Source of the DNA: Porphyrobacter sp. ULC335
GTDB taxonomy: Bacteria; Pseudomonadota; Alphaproteobacteria; Sphingomonadales; Sphingomonadaceae
Length of the DNA: 64,000 nt
Assembly (NCBI RefSeq): GCF_025917005.1
Contig: NZ_CP078091.1
Span: forward strand, 2,480,001-2,544,000
Reading direction: 5' to 3'
The position numbers were made by a program, and so were the translations under genes. Position 1 is the first letter of the stretch. The number at the start of each line of letters is the position of its first letter. The notes under the pieces were generated by a model. That model was not told the DNA's origin. It made no database searches and worked only from the letters and a program-made list of their open reading frames with translations. This document shows positions 26,449 to 39,079 of this stretch, piece by piece.

Positions 26449-26961
26449 ATGCCCCAGTCCCTGCTCCCCGAAGAAATCGCCACCCTTGCTGCCCGTGTCG
26501 TTGCCGAGAACGCCGCGCTGGGACGCAAGGTCGTGCTTGCCGAAAGCTGCACCGGGGGACTTGTGGCGGCGGCGATTACGGAGATTGCAGGCTCCTCTGC
26601 GGTGCTCGATCGTGGTTACGTGACCTATTCGAACGAAGCCAAGATGGAGATGCTGGGCGTTTCGCGCGATATCATCGAGACCTTCGGCGCGGTGTCGATC
26701 GCCTGCGCCTGGGCGATGGCCAAGGGCGCGCTCGACAGGTCGCGGGCCGATGTCGCTGTGGCGATCAGCGGCGTGGCAGGCCCCGGCGGTGGTAGCCCGC
26801 AGAAGCCGGTCGGCACGGTGGTATTTGCACGCGTGGTCCGTAACGAAGTCGGCGACCCCGAGGGGGAACTCAGGTTCTTTGATGGCGGCGAAGGTCCGGG
26901 CGGCCGCGCGGAAATTCGCCGTCAGGCGACGCTCTGCGCGCTCGAACTGCTGGTCCCGTAA
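26449..26961 (+). CDS. pncC: CinA C-terminal family protein, nicotinamide-nucleotide amidohydrolase
   Basis: A 170-residue stand-alone CinA C-terminal domain that deamidates nicotinamide mononucleotide to nicotinate mononucleotide in NAD recycling. Motifs: VLAESCTGGLVAAAITEIAGSS (catalytic Ser/substrate loop), YVTYSNEAK and AVAISGVAGPGGGSPQKPVGTV. The length matches PncC, not the longer two-domain CinA. ATG 26449 was chosen. The last 40 bases overlap the convergent RatA-type gene. Confidence 0.9.
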   Translation: MPQSLLPEEIATLAARVVAENAALGRKVVLAESCTGGLVAAAITEIAGSSAVLDRGYVTYSNEAKMEMLGVSRDIIETFGAVSIACAWAMAKGALDRSRADVAVAISGVAGPGGGSPQKPVGTVVFARVVRNEVGDPEGELRFFDGGEGPGGRAEIRRQATLCALELLVP

Positions 26962-27383
26962 AGCTGCGCCGCGCGCGTTTCGAACGCCTCCACCATCTTG
27001 CGGAACGCCTTGTCGAAATACTGGCCGGCGATCTTTTCGAACAGCCTGTTCTTGAAAGTAAATTCCACGAGGAAGTCGATCTCGCAAGTATGGTCATCGA
27101 CCACGCGGAACGTCCAGACATTGTCGAGATCGGACAGCGGCCCGTCGACATAGTGCACGGCGATTTCGCGGGCGCGCTGCTTGGTCACGCGCGAGGTAAA
27201 GCTTTCGCGGATCGCCTTGAAACCCACCACCATATCCGCGACCATCTCGGTCTCGGTGTTCGATCGCACGCGGGTCGCGATCACCCATGGCAGGAACTCG
27301 CCATAACGGCCAACGTCCGCGACCAGATCGAACATCTGCTCGGCGCTGTAAGGCAGGCGGCGGGTTTCGCGAATGCCGGGCAT
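26922..27383 (-). CDS. RatA/COQ10 family START-like protein (ubiquinone-binding type)
   Basis: A 153-residue START/polyketide-cyclase-fold protein. [33 protein letters not shown] is the family's N-terminal signature, with FTSRVTKQ, VDGPLSDLDNVWTF and FLVEFTFKNRLFEKI later. The eukaryotic homologue COQ10 binds ubiquinone and supports respiration; the E. coli homologue was named RatA for an effect on ribosome association. The respiratory-lipid role is the likelier one. Its ATG overlaps the lipA stop by one base, and its 3' end overlaps pncC by 40 bases on the opposite strand. Confidence 0.9.
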   Translation of the reverse strand: MPGIRETRRLPYSAEQMFDLVADVGRYGEFLPWVIATRVRSNTETEMVADMVVGFKAIRESFTSRVTKQRAREIAVHYVDGPLSDLDNVWTFRVVDDHTCEIDFLVEFTFKNRLFEKIAGQYFDKAFRKMVEAFETRAAQLYGTSSSSAQSVA

Positions 27384-28354
27384 CAGGCGCCAGTCTTTGC
27401 TCCGGCGCGTGCCTGCTCTCGGGCGAGCTTTTCTTCCCGTGCAGCGCGCATCTTCGCAAAGTCATCCCCGGCATGATAGCTGGAACGGGTCAGCGGGCTT
27501 GAGGCGACCTGCAGGAAACCCTTGGCCCGGGCAATCGCGCCATAGGCGGCGAAGGCCTTGGGCGTCACGAATTCCTCGACCGTCGCATGCTTCGGCGTCG
27601 GCTGAAGGTATTGCCCCATGGTGATGAAATCGACTTCGGCGGAGCGCATGTCGTCCATCACCTGATGGACTTCGAGCCGCTGTTCGCCGAGTCCCAGCAT
27701 GATCCCCGACTTGGTGAAGATCATCGGATTATGCGCCTTCACCTCTTCCAGCAGGCGCAGCGAGGCATAGTAGCGCGCACCCGGACGGATCGTGGGGTAC
27801 AACCGCGGGACGGTTTCAAGGTTGTGATTATATACGTCCGGCCCGGCCTCGCAGATCATCTCCACCGCGCGGCGCATTTTGCCGCGGAAGTCGGGGGTGA
27901 GGATTTCGATGGTGGTGTTCGGCGTGTTGCGGCGAAGCGCTTCGATCACCTTCACGAACTGCATCGCCCCGCCGTCCGGCAGATCATCACGATCGACGCT
28001 GGTGATGACGATATGCTCCAGCCCCATCTTGGCCGCCGCGATAGCGGTGTTCTCGGGCTCGAAGGGATCGACTGCCTTGGGCATACCGGTCTTGACGTTG
28101 CAGAAGGCACAGGCGCGCGTGCAGACATCGCCGAGGATCATCACCGTCGCGTGCTTCTTGGTCCAGCACTCGCCAATGTTCGGGCAGGCGGCTTCCTCAC
28201 ACACGGTGTGAAGGTTGAGCTCGCGCATCAGCTTGCGCGTCTCGTTATAGCCTTCGCTAACCGGCGCGCGCACGCGGATCCAGTCAGGCTTGCGCTGGCG
28301 GGCGGGCCTCTCCGGGGTTGATTGGGGCTGCGGCGTGCTGGCGAGGTCGTTCAT
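27383..28354 (-). CDS. lipA: Lipoyl synthase
   Basis: A 323-residue radical-SAM enzyme inserting two sulfurs into octanoyl-lysine to give lipoyl groups, as needed by the E2 and E1-beta lipoyl domains in this window. The auxiliary cluster cysteines are in [13 protein letters not shown] (CX4CX5C) and the radical-SAM cysteines in [10 protein letters not shown] (CX3CX2C). The conserved C-terminal serine ligand is in [14 protein letters not shown] 28354 or ATG 28363 could be the start; 28354 was chosen. Confidence 0.96.
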   Translation of the reverse strand: MNDLASTPQPQSTPERPARQRKPDWIRVRAPVSEGYNETRKLMRELNLHTVCEEAACPNIGECWTKKHATVMILGDVCTRACAFCNVKTGMPKAVDPFEPENTAIAAAKMGLEHIVITSVDRDDLPDGGAMQFVKVIEALRRNTPNTTIEILTPDFRGKMRRAVEMICEAGPDVYNHNLETVPRLYPTIRPGARYYASLRLLEEVKAHNPMIFTKSGIMLGLGEQRLEVHQVMDDMRSAEVDFITMGQYLQPTPKHATVEEFVTPKAFAAYGAIARAKGFLQVASSPLTRSSYHAGDDFAKMRAAREEKLAREQARAGAKTGA

Positions 28355-28426
28355 AGGGGCCATTTAGGCGCGGAGAGCCGCCGCCGCAAGCGCAGTGCCG
28401 GTTGCAAATCCAGCATCGACCCTGAC

Positions 28427-28463
28427 AAAAAAGAGCGCCGGTGCGGTGACCCGCCCGGCGCTC
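28427..28463 (-). terminator. Rho-independent terminator after the TPR gene
   Basis: On the minus strand GAGCGCCGG and CCGGCGCTC form a perfect 9-bp stem with a 13-base loop, followed by six T residues. It sits 29 bases past the TPR gene stop and before lipA, so it separates the two genes. Confidence 0.85.
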
Positions 28464-28491
28464 CCTCAAAGCCAAAGCTGCTGTAACGCGG

Positions 28492-29829
28492 TTAGCTACC
28501 GGTGGCAGCGCCTGTCGCAGCACCTGCCTGCTGGCGGGCATAGGCGCTCCACAGCATTGCAATCGGGGCGCGTGGCCCCTCAACCTGTGCAAGCGTCGCC
28601 CGCGCGGCATCGATATTGCCAGCACCGATCTGGGCGATACCGAGTCGCGTCAGGGCCAGATTGCGATCGACTTCCGGCATCGAGAGGCTGCGCTCGTAGA
28701 AGCCCGCTGCCTTGGCATATTCACCATAGCTGAGGAACGTGTCCCCCGCTGCGATGACCGTCCGCAGCTTTGCAGCCGGTGCGCTGGCGTCGCGCTCGAG
28801 CGAAGGTAGAGCCGCGCGGTCTTCGGAAATCAATCCGCTCGCCACCTTGAGCTGTTCTTCAACCCAGGTGTCGCTCTTCGACGGAATCACGCCCGTCGCA
28901 TTGGCTTCCTCGATAACCGTCTTCACCTCCATCGGCAGGCGGCGCGTGTCGGCTGCCTCGATGTAGAAGACGTAATCGTTCTTATCCTTCAGCGTGCCGA
29001 CCTTCTTGCCGAGGCGCAGCAGATCGAGCAGCACCGGGCCGTCATAGTCGTTGAGGTTGCGGGTCAGGTTGACCGCGTCGCGCCAGTTTTCGGGCGTCGG
29101 ATAATCCGCGACCCAATCTTCCACGAAATCATAGACCTGCGGCACGACCTCATTGGTGTAGGCAACGGCGACGCCGCGCTTGTACCACTTGGCATCGACC
29201 GGCTGCCCCTGCGCCTTGCGGGCTTCGATGGCATCACTCAGATATTTGAGGCCTTCGACATGGCGATCTTCGGAGAAGAAGATTTCGGCCATGTTCATCT
29301 GTAGGTCCGAAACCGTCATGTTCGGCCCGGAATAATTGAGATCGATCGCGGCCTGAAGATAGGTGCGCGCCTTGTCGAACTGGCTCAGCGAATTGGCGAT
29401 CTGGAAGGCCACGACATTGAACTTGCCAGCTTCCTCGGGCTTCACCTTCCCGCTCGCCAGCATCATCTCGACACCCTGGAACTGGAGCGGGAGATCCTTG
29501 CCGGTAATGCCGGAATTGAAGATCATGCCGCCCAGCGCCAGACGCTCGTCTGGAGAAACGGCAAGAGGAACGAGCGCAAGCAGCTGCGGCTTGAGCGCGG
29601 CCACATCGGCACCCGGTGCCTTCAGGGAAGCGTCGAGAGGCTGATAGGCTTTGACGAAAGCTTCCGAATAGGAAGGCGCTGCCTCCTGCTGTTCGTCCTT
29701 CTTTTTCTTCTTCTGGGCGTAAGCTGCGCCGGTGAAGCCCGGAACCGCAAGCACCGCGGTGCCGCTGGCGAGCGCTACTGCCAACGCAAACTGGCGCGCG
29801 AGTCCGGCCGGACGACGGGGCGAAGTCAT
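28492..29829 (-). CDS. Exported tetratricopeptide-like repeat protein (hypothetical)
   Basis: A 445-residue protein with an N-terminal signal-like segment (FALAVALASGTAVLAVPGF, then TGAAYAQ at about 38) and a lysine-rich stretch (QKKKKKDEQQ) after the cut. Most of the rest is helical pairs resembling TPRs, for example FNVVAFQIANSLSQFDKARTYL, MNMAEIFFSEDRHVEGLKYL and YGEYAKAAGFYERSLSMPEV. It probably acts in the periplasm as a scaffold; no enzymatic motif is seen. ATG 29829 was chosen, 12 bases after GGAGG. It is divergent from gyrA. Confidence 0.75.
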   Translation of the reverse strand: MTSPRRPAGLARQFALAVALASGTAVLAVPGFTGAAYAQKKKKKDEQQEAAPSYSEAFVKAYQPLDASLKAPGADVAALKPQLLALVPLAVSPDERLALGGMIFNSGITGKDLPLQFQGVEMMLASGKVKPEEAGKFNVVAFQIANSLSQFDKARTYLQAAIDLNYSGPNMTVSDLQMNMAEIFFSEDRHVEGLKYLSDAIEARKAQGQPVDAKWYKRGVAVAYTNEVVPQVYDFVEDWVADYPTPENWRDAVNLTRNLNDYDGPVLLDLLRLGKKVGTLKDKNDYVFYIEAADTRRLPMEVKTVIEEANATGVIPSKSDTWVEEQLKVASGLISEDRAALPSLERDASAPAAKLRTVIAAGDTFLSYGEYAKAAGFYERSLSMPEVDRNLALTRLGIAQIGAGNIDAARATLAQVEGPRAPIAMLWSAYARQQAGAATGAATGS

Positions 29830-30158
29830 ATTGGTCACTGCATCCTCCACAAGTTGAGCACCACGAGCGTCCCAATCGGCACGCGCGCTGCCCTAATTCC
29901 GCCCAAGCCTTTGAACGGCTCGCACGGCATTTGCAATTCCCGCTAGGCGTGGCGTGCTGAACGGGCTTTGAATGCCTTTTCGCCTTTCCGGTCGTGCACG
30001 CGCTTGCAAGTGTGGAAAAATGCACGCCGTTCGCGCTGTGTTCGCGCGTTAAGGTGGCGAAAGCGCCGTCATGTGCCTAAATGGAAGGATACCGCCGGCC
30101 ACGATATGGCCCGGCCCGCAGCAGCGGCACCAGAACACAAACAGAAACGGCCCAGACC
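29830..30158. other. 329-bp divergent region between the TPR gene and gyrA
   Basis: No credible gene fits here. It must hold the promoters for both the minus-strand TPR gene and gyrA. A GGAGG for the TPR gene is visible at 29841-29849 on the minus strand. I see no repeat, operator palindrome or RNA that I can name. Confidence 0.5.
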
Positions 30159-32928
<2,770 letters not shown>

Positions 32929-32936
<8 letters not shown>

Positions 32937-33594
32937 CGGGCTGTTCGCCTCGCAAGCATTGGACGATCCCGGTCGCGATCATCACCTGACCGGCGTAGTA
33001 GAGCGGCCAGATCAGCAGATCGGGCACCACGCCCAGATCAACGCTGCCCATGCGCGAGAAGATCAGCCAGTCGCTCACCACAAACAGCACCGCACCGGTG
33101 CCCACGCGGTAGCGGGGGTAGTGGCTCATCCATGCCGCCGAAGCCATCGCGCCGAGAAACGCGGAATAGATTGTGGTCTCTATACTGCCACTCAGCAGGT
33201 AGCTCACCAAGGGCGTGCCGATCAGCAGCGCGGCGCCGATCAGCTTCTGCGTCGGCGAGGGACGTGGGTGCCTGTTCGTGAGATACAGCACCACAGCAAC
33301 AATATGCGCCGCCGCGAAGAAGGCGCCGCCGGTCAGGAAATCGAGCTCGATCGCGACATCGCCTGCCGAAGCCAGCGCCAACGCGGTCACCAGCAGCAAG
33401 CCATCGGTCTGATGGCCGCCCTTCGGCAGGCGGCGCAGCACGTAAAGCGCCAGCAGCCCGACGCTCGCCCCCTTCAGGGCGAGGCCCCAGATGCCCTCCC
33501 CGACCGGATTGTCGCGCAGGAAATAATAGGCGACCGCTGCCGAAATACTCGCCAGCAGCCACGGTCTTTGTTCGATCAGCGCCTGCTTCGCCAT
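32929..33594 (-). CDS. YhhN/TMEM86-family membrane protein (putative lysoplasmalogenase)
   Basis: A 221-residue integral membrane protein with about seven or eight helices. SAGDVAIELDF and VVSDWLIFSRMG hold the conserved acidic residues of the YhhN family. In animals TMEM86 hydrolyses lysoplasmalogens; the bacterial function is less clear. ATG 33594 was chosen over an upstream open frame to 33648. It converges on gyrA with an 8-base overlap and diverges from trmFO. Confidence 0.85.
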
Positions 33595-33662
33595 TCCTGT
33601 CCTTCCCGTCTTCCGCCCCTTGGGGCTTGCAGGGGGGCTAACACGCAATTACCTGCCCCGCC

Positions 33663-35048
33663 ATGACCGCAAACCCGACAAATCACGATGTGCACATCAT
33701 TGGCGGCGGACTCGCCGGGAGCGAGGCGGCGTGGCAGCTCGCCCAGCGCGGGGTGAAGGTGCGCCTGTCGGAAATGCGCGGCAGCGGCGAGATGACACCG
33801 GCACACCAGACCGATGGCCTTGCCGAAATGGTCTGCTCCAATTCCTTCCGTTCGGACGATGACACCAAGAACGCAGTCGGCCTGCTGCATCACGAAATGC
33901 GGATGCTGGACAGCCTGATCATGCGTGCAGGCGAAGTCGCACGGGTCCCGGCAGGCAGCGCGATGGCGGTCGACCGCGACGTGTTCTCGGCCGAGGTGGA
34001 GAAGGCGCTCAGCCAGCATCCCAATATCACCATCGTGCGCGAACGGATCGATGCCCTGCCCGACGCAGGCCTCACCATCGTTGCCACCGGACCCCTGACG
34101 GCCGAGGCACTGGCAGGCAGCATCGTGCGCGCCACCGGCGCCGAGCGGCTCGCCTTCTTCGATGCCATCGCGCCGATCATCCATCACGAATCCATCGACA
34201 TGTCGAAGTGCTGGATCCAGTCGCGCTGGAACAAGCGCACTGAAGCCTCGAACGAAGGCGGCGATTATATCAACTGCCCGATGGACAAGGAACAATACCT
34301 CGCCTTCCACCGCGGGTTGATCGAAGGCGAGAAGACCGAGTTCAAGCAGTGGGAGATAGACACGCCCTATTTCGATGGCTGCATGCCGATCGAGGTGATG
34401 GCTGAACGCGGGGTCGAAACGCTGCGTTATGGCCCGATGAAGGGCGTGGGGCTCGACAACCCCTTCGATACCTCCCCCGAATTTCCGCAGGGCCGCTGGC
34501 CCTATGCCGTGGTGCAGCTACGCCAGGACAACAAGCTCGGCACGCTGTGGAACATGGTCGGGTTCCAGACGAAGCTGAAATATGCCGCGCAGATCGAACT
34601 GTTCCGCACCATCCCCGGCCTTGAGAACGCCGAATTCGCGCGGCTTGGTGGGTTGCACCGCAACACATTCCTGAACTCGCCCGAGGTGCTCGACCGCCAG
34701 CTGCGCCTGCGCGCGGCGCCGCATATCCGCTTTGCCGGTCAGGTGACGGGGTGCGAGGGCTATGTGGAGAGTGCCGCCATCGGGCTGGTCGCCGGGATGA
34801 TGACCGCGGCCGAATTGGGCGGGCGCGACTGGCATTCTTTGCCCGCCACCACCGCGATGGGCGCGCTGCTCAGCCACATCACCGGCGATGCCGAGGCCGA
34901 GACCTTCCAGCCCATGAACGTCAATTTCGGCCTGTTCCCGCCGCTCCACGAGGTCGGCAAGAAAGTGCGCAAGGAGGCCTATACCTCGCGCGCCAAGGCC
35001 GATCTTGCGGAGTGGATCAGCGAAAGTCGCGAGGCTGTGCCCGCTTAG
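33663..35048 (+). CDS. trmFO: Methylenetetrahydrofolate-tRNA-(uracil-5-)-methyltransferase
   Basis: A 461-residue FAD/folate-dependent enzyme that makes m5U54 in the tRNA T-loop. [21 protein letters not shown] is the FAD-binding loop, and [29 protein letters not shown] carries family residues including a conserved Cys. Later signatures are [21 protein letters not shown] and [17 protein letters not shown]. Length is typical. It uses methylene-THF, unlike the SAM-dependent TrmA. Confidence 0.95.
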   Translation: MTANPTNHDVHIIGGGLAGSEAAWQLAQRGVKVRLSEMRGSGEMTPAHQTDGLAEMVCSNSFRSDDDTKNAVGLLHHEMRMLDSLIMRAGEVARVPAGSAMAVDRDVFSAEVEKALSQHPNITIVRERIDALPDAGLTIVATGPLTAEALAGSIVRATGAERLAFFDAIAPIIHHESIDMSKCWIQSRWNKRTEASNEGGDYINCPMDKEQYLAFHRGLIEGEKTEFKQWEIDTPYFDGCMPIEVMAERGVETLRYGPMKGVGLDNPFDTSPEFPQGRWPYAVVQLRQDNKLGTLWNMVGFQTKLKYAAQIELFRTIPGLENAEFARLGGLHRNTFLNSPEVLDRQLRLRAAPHIRFAGQVTGCEGYVESAAIGLVAGMMTAAELGGRDWHSLPATTAMGALLSHITGDAEAETFQPMNVNFGLFPPLHEVGKKVRKEAYTSRAKADLAEWISESREAVPA

Positions 35049-35052
35049 GGGT

Positions 35053-35514
35053 TCAGCATTTGCAGGCGGGCTTCTTCGCGACCGGTTTCGGCGCGGTCGC
35101 GGCGAATTCGCGCGGGGTGAGCCGTGCGTCGCCATCACGGTCCGCGCCTTCGAAACGGTCGACCGTGGTCACCGCCCATTCCTCGAAGGTCAGCAGATTG
35201 TTGCCGTCCTTGTCGAGCGCGCGGAACCCGTCGGTGCGGCTGGCGAGCATTTCGTTGCGGGTGATCAGCCGGTCACGATTGCGATCATAGCGGAAAAAGC
35301 GCTGCTCCTCGCGGCTGAGCTCGCTCAACTCGGGCGGCGCGGGGCCCTGCAAGGCACCGGGATCGGCGAGCGGCAGCTTGTCCGGATCGGGCGACGGCGC
35401 GATCGGCGCTGGCGGAGGGGCGCCTTCTTCTATGGCTGCCCTGCCCTGCCACCAGAACACGCCAACCCCGGCAAGGACGAGCCCGCCCATCACTCCCAAA
35501 ACCGCCTGTCGCAA
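35053..35514 (-). CDS. EF-hand domain protein
   Basis: A 153-residue protein with an N-terminal membrane segment (VLGVMGGLVLAGVGVFWW, about 5-22), a Pro-rich stretch (about 33-60) and three EF-hand-like loops: DRNRDRLITRNE, DKDGNNLLTFEE and DRDGDARLTPRE. Such proteins likely bind Ca2+ in the periplasm; the partner is unknown. TTG 35514 was chosen as start because AAAGGGGGG lies upstream at a reasonable distance. Its stop lies 4 bases from the convergent trmFO stop. Confidence 0.82.
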   Translation of the reverse strand: MRQAVLGVMGGLVLAGVGVFWWQGRAAIEEGAPPPAPIAPSPDPDKLPLADPGALQGPAPPELSELSREEQRFFRYDRNRDRLITRNEMLASRTDGFRALDKDGNNLLTFEEWAVTTVDRFEGADRDGDARLTPREFAATAPKPVAKKPACKC

Positions 35515-35559
35515 GGGTCTGCCCCCCTTTCGCTATATCGATCACGTAACTATACGTAA

Positions 35560-36222
35560 TCACGCGCGAAAGATAGCGCCCCTGAATGCGGCAAGCGGTG
35601 CGCCCCTGCCTTCCATCATCGGACGGCCACCCTGCCTCAGGGCACGCAGGGCCAGCGCATCGAGCACGGCAAGACCGCGCAGCGCACGTGGAAACCGCCC
35701 GCGCGACTCGGAACCTGCAAGACCTTCCGCGACCATCACGCTGCGCTCAGCCGGGGCAGAAACGGAAGCGGCAGCATCGGCAAGCGCCCACCTCTTGCCC
35801 GCCGCCGCAAGCCGTGCGGTCATGCCTTCAGGGAGCGGATCGGGGGACAAGGCCGCGAAGAAAGCACCCCGCCCCATTCCGAACGCCGCTGCCTCACCCG
35901 AACCGATGGTTTCGGCGGTAACCAGAACCTCCCAGCCATCAACCATTGCTGCCAAGGCGGCCTCCCTGCCCTGCCAGGATTGACCGATGGCATCGAGCAC
36001 CGCATCGCCGCGCGGCCGCTCCGCCGCAGGCTTGCCCAGCGCCTCGCGCCACCATGCGAGGCGCATCTGGCCCAGCATCGGCTCGGTCGTACGCGCCACG
36101 ATCCGCGCCAGCCTGCGATCAAACTGAAGAGCTATGCTTAACGGCCCGCGAACTTTTGGCGGGGTCCAGGCCAGCGCGATTTCGGCTTCGGGCGGCAGGG
36201 GATCGGCGGGATCAGGGCTCAC
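35560..36222 (-). CDS. Squalene/phytoene synthase-like protein, apparently non-catalytic
   Basis: A 220-residue protein. The N-terminal half has PLSIALQFDRRLARIV and MLGQMRLAWWREAL, resembling the family and especially the NDUFAF6-like group. The two aspartate-rich DxxxD motifs that bind prenyl diphosphate in true synthases are not seen, and it is shorter than a full synthase (about 280 or more). NDUFAF6 is a complex I assembly factor, so an assembly role is a possible alternative to enzymatic activity. GTG 36222 was chosen. Confidence is good for the family and low for the role. Confidence 0.65.
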   Translation of the reverse strand: MSPDPADPLPPEAEIALAWTPPKVRGPLSIALQFDRRLARIVARTTEPMLGQMRLAWWREALGKPAAERPRGDAVLDAIGQSWQGREAALAAMVDGWEVLVTAETIGSGEAAAFGMGRGAFFAALSPDPLPEGMTARLAAAGKRWALADAAASVSAPAERSVMVAEGLAGSESRGRFPRALRGLAVLDALALRALRQGGRPMMEGRGAPLAAFRGAIFRA

Positions 36223-36312
36223 GGCCCGTCGCCTACCCAAGCAATTGCACACTTGGCAAGCAAACTGTCCCGGCCCGGTACGCAGGCCACAAGGCATAGT
36301 CCCCAGAACGTC

Positions 36313-36329
36313 GTTAGGACTTCGCTAAC
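36313..36329. promoter_or_regulatory. Inverted repeat upstream of the tadG-like gene
   Basis: GTTAG-N7-CTAAC is a perfect 5-bp inverted repeat 105 bp before the tadG-like ATG. Its TTAG-N7-CTAA core has the spacing of the CtrA full site (TTAA-N7-TTAA) but differs in one base per half. Regulatory status is speculative. Confidence 0.3.
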
Positions 36330-36434
36330 CACACTCCTTCGCAAACCGCTTACCAGACCGGATTAAGGGCGGAAGATGCATCTGGAATGTCTGCGCCATT
36401 TTTGCGCGGACGTCAGGGGAAGGGCACCAAACCG

Positions 36435-38444
36435 ATGGCGCGAGAAAAGCAGGCCACCATGTCGTTCATGCGCAAGTTGCTGCGCGACAAGACCGCCAAT
36501 ACGCTCGCAATTTCAGCGGCGGCAATGGTTCCGCTGATGGCAATGGTGGGCGGCGGCGTTGATGCCAGTCGCTATTACATGACCGCAGCGCGCATGCAGG
36601 CCGCGTGCGATGCCGGGGCATTGGCCGCGCGCCGCGCAATGACCGATGATACCTTTACGACGGCGCATCGCCAGATCGGTCTCAACTTCTTCGACCAGAA
36701 CTTCAACGACGGCATGTTCGGCATGGATAGCCGCGTGCGCAATTACACCACCGACGGCAATGGCGTGGTGCTCGGCACGGCCAGCGGCACGCTGGACACC
36801 ACCATCATGGGTGCCTTCGGCTACGATCAGTTCAACCTGTCGGTATCGTGCAGCGCGGAAATCAACATCTCGAACTCGGACATCATGTTCGTGCTCGACG
36901 TGACCGGATCGATGGCGGATTGCCCGAACAACTCGACCTGCAACTCGGGCGCGGGCTCCAAGATCGTCGCGCTACGCAGTGCGGTGATGAATTTCTACGA
37001 CACTGTGGAAGCGGCGACCTCCGCAAGTGCGCAGGTGCGTTATGGCTTTGTGCCCTACTCGCAGCAGGTCAATGTCGGCTTCTCGATCCCGCGCGAATAC
37101 ATGGCGAACAGCCATACCTATCAATCGCGCGTGGCACGCTACAATCCGCCCATTTTCCCGAACGCGGCCAATCCTGACGTCGACCAGATCGGCGATACGA
37201 TCGTGCTTTCGGACCAGACCGAATGGCTGCCGCGTTCGACATCGAACTTCAATTCGACCAACCCCGATCATTATCGCTTCCGCACGGATGGCTCGACCGG
37301 CAACACGGCGCGCAATTTCTGCCTCAATTCCCTTCCGGGCACCCGTACCGTCACTGTCAGCGGTGTGGCACAAACATGGCAGGTCTTTGCCCCGACTGAG
37401 TACGTCAACGGCCAATGGACTGGCGGGGATTCGAACAACCGGGCCGGATGCCGTGGCCGTGTGCGCAAGACGCGCCCTGCCACCGCCGCCGATGTGAACC
37501 CGCAGTTCCGCGACTTCATTTATTGCCGGATCACCACCGGCGCGGCGGATCCTTGCGGAGTCACCAACCCCGCCGGTAGCCCTCCGGGCTGGGAAACCGT
37601 GAGCCTTTCGAGCCTCTATCCCACCGGCTCGATGAACCTTCCGACTGGCGCAGCCGGAGCAATGGCCAACCAGACGTGGAACGGCTGCGTTGAAGAACCG
37701 GTGTGGATGGACACGACCGGCAATTATTCGCCGATCCCGACTGCGGCCCATGATCTCAACATCAACCTCGTTCCCCAGAACGATGCGCAACGGTGGAAGC
37801 CGATGCTCACCAACGCGGTCTGGGAGCGGCGCGATGGCAGCAACAACCGGACGACCAACCCGGTTACCGATGCCGAGCGGCTTGCAGCCGGACAATCGAT
37901 CTCTCAGAGCCGCCCCGGTGGCACATGCCCGCGTGCAGCTCGCAAGCTGGTCGAAATCAGCCGGACTGATCTGCAGACCTACGTCAACAGCCTCGCGGCC
38001 AGCGGCAACACCTACCACGACATCGGGATGCTGTGGGGCGCGCGCTTCCTGTCGCCGCGCGGCATCTTCGCTGCGGAGAATGCCACGGCACCGAACGGCG
38101 ACTCGATCTCGCGCCACATCGTCTTCATGACCGACGGTATGCTGGTCACCAACGAAGAGAACTATTCGACCCAGGGTGTCGAATGGTGGGATCGCCGCGT
38201 CACGGGCAACGGCGATGGCGGACGTGAAGCCACCCGCCGCGGCGCTCGCCTCCAGGCGATCTGCCGCGCTGCGCAGCAGGAAAACATCACCGTCTGGGTG
38301 GTCGCCTTCGGAACCGCGCTGACGCAGAACCTGATCGACTGCGCTTCGCCCGGACGTGCCTTCCAGGCGAGCGACAACGCCACGCTCAATGCGCGCTTCC
38401 AGGAAATCGCGCAGAAGATCGCTGCACTGAGGCTCACGTCATGA
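36435..38444 (+). CDS. TadG-like pilus-associated protein with von Willebrand A domain
   Basis: A 669-residue protein. The N-terminus has a basic stretch and a hydrophobic helix (NTLAISAAAMVPLMAMVGGG) followed by VDASRYYMTAARMQAACDAGALAARRA, the TadE/TadG-like region. A vWA domain begins IMFVLDVTGSMADC with the MIDAS DxTGS motif and runs to the C-terminus (IVFMTDGML; VVAFGTAL), with a long Asn/Pro/Thr-rich insertion in between. TadG-type proteins help build or anchor Flp pili, or act as adhesins. ATG 36435 was chosen after AGGGGAAGG. It overlaps the next gene by 4 bases. Confidence 0.82.
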   Translation: MAREKQATMSFMRKLLRDKTANTLAISAAAMVPLMAMVGGGVDASRYYMTAARMQAACDAGALAARRAMTDDTFTTAHRQIGLNFFDQNFNDGMFGMDSRVRNYTTDGNGVVLGTASGTLDTTIMGAFGYDQFNLSVSCSAEINISNSDIMFVLDVTGSMADCPNNSTCNSGAGSKIVALRSAVMNFYDTVEAATSASAQVRYGFVPYSQQVNVGFSIPREYMANSHTYQSRVARYNPPIFPNAANPDVDQIGDTIVLSDQTEWLPRSTSNFNSTNPDHYRFRTDGSTGNTARNFCLNSLPGTRTVTVSGVAQTWQVFAPTEYVNGQWTGGDSNNRAGCRGRVRKTRPATAADVNPQFRDFIYCRITTGAADPCGVTNPAGSPPGWETVSLSSLYPTGSMNLPTGAAGAMANQTWNGCVEEPVWMDTTGNYSPIPTAAHDLNINLVPQNDAQRWKPMLTNAVWERRDGSNNRTTNPVTDAERLAAGQSISQSRPGGTCPRAARKLVEISRTDLQTYVNSLAASGNTYHDIGMLWGARFLSPRGIFAAENATAPNGDSISRHIVFMTDGMLVTNEENYSTQGVEWWDRRVTGNGDGGREATRRGARLQAICRAAQQENITVWVVAFGTALTQNLIDCASPGRAFQASDNATLNARFQEIAQKIAALRLTS

Positions 38445-39079
38445 TCCGGCGTCTCGCACAATCCCGTGCCCTGCTTCGGCGGCTTGCCGCCGACAGCAGC
38501 GGCGCCACCCTGATCGAGTTCGCCTTTGTCGGCCCGGTCCTGATCCTTATGATCATGGGTCTGTTCGACATCGCGCACACGCAATACACCGCGTCGGTTC
38601 TGCATGGCGCGATGCAGAAGGCCGGGCGCGATCTCACTCTGGAGAATGCGACGAGCCGGGAAGCGAACCTTGATTCCCGCGTCCGTGCTCAGGTTGCGAC
38701 CGTGATGCCCAACAGTGCAACGGTCACGGTCGAGAAGTTGTCGCACTTCGACTTTTCCGACATCGATCAACCCGAAGAAATTCTCGGCGATGACCCCACT
38801 GGCAACACCGGCAACGGCGTCTGCGAAGGTTCGAAAAACGAACGCTATGTCGACACCAACGACAATAGCCGCTGGGACGCGGATCGCGGCAGGGACGGCA
38901 TCGGCGGCGCACGCGACGCGGTGATCTACACTGCACGCGTGAGCTATCCCCGCCTGTTCCCGATGTACGGGCTGGCCGGCCTTTCGCAGAACATCACCAT
39001 CGAAGCGTCGACTGTGCTGCGCAACCAGCCCTTCGACGAGCAGAATGACCGCATCACCACCGAGAGAGATTGCCCATGA
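38441..39079 (+). CDS. TadE-like pseudopilin family protein
   Basis: A 212-residue protein with the TadE signature: basic lead (RLAADSSG), then ATLIEFAFVGPVLILMIMGLFD, with the glutamate at +5-like position and a long hydrophobic helix. This is the class III signal/anchor of Flp-pilus minor pseudopilins. The mature part is periplasmic and includes a calcium-site-like DTNDNSRWDADRGRDG stretch. Translationally coupled on both sides (4-base overlaps), so the three tad-like genes form one unit. Confidence 0.82.
   Translation: MIRRLAQSRALLRRLAADSSGATLIEFAFVGPVLILMIMGLFDIAHTQYTASVLHGAMQKAGRDLTLENATSREANLDSRVRAQVATVMPNSATVTVEKLSHFDFSDIDQPEEILGDDPTGNTGNGVCEGSKNERYVDTNDNSRWDADRGRDGIGGARDAVIYTARVSYPRLFPMYGLAGLSQNITIEASTVLRNQPFDEQNDRITTERDCP

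Noticed and set aside
26625..26816. Small minus-strand frame inside pncC
   Set aside because: Antisense to conserved CinA motifs; no start signal or family.
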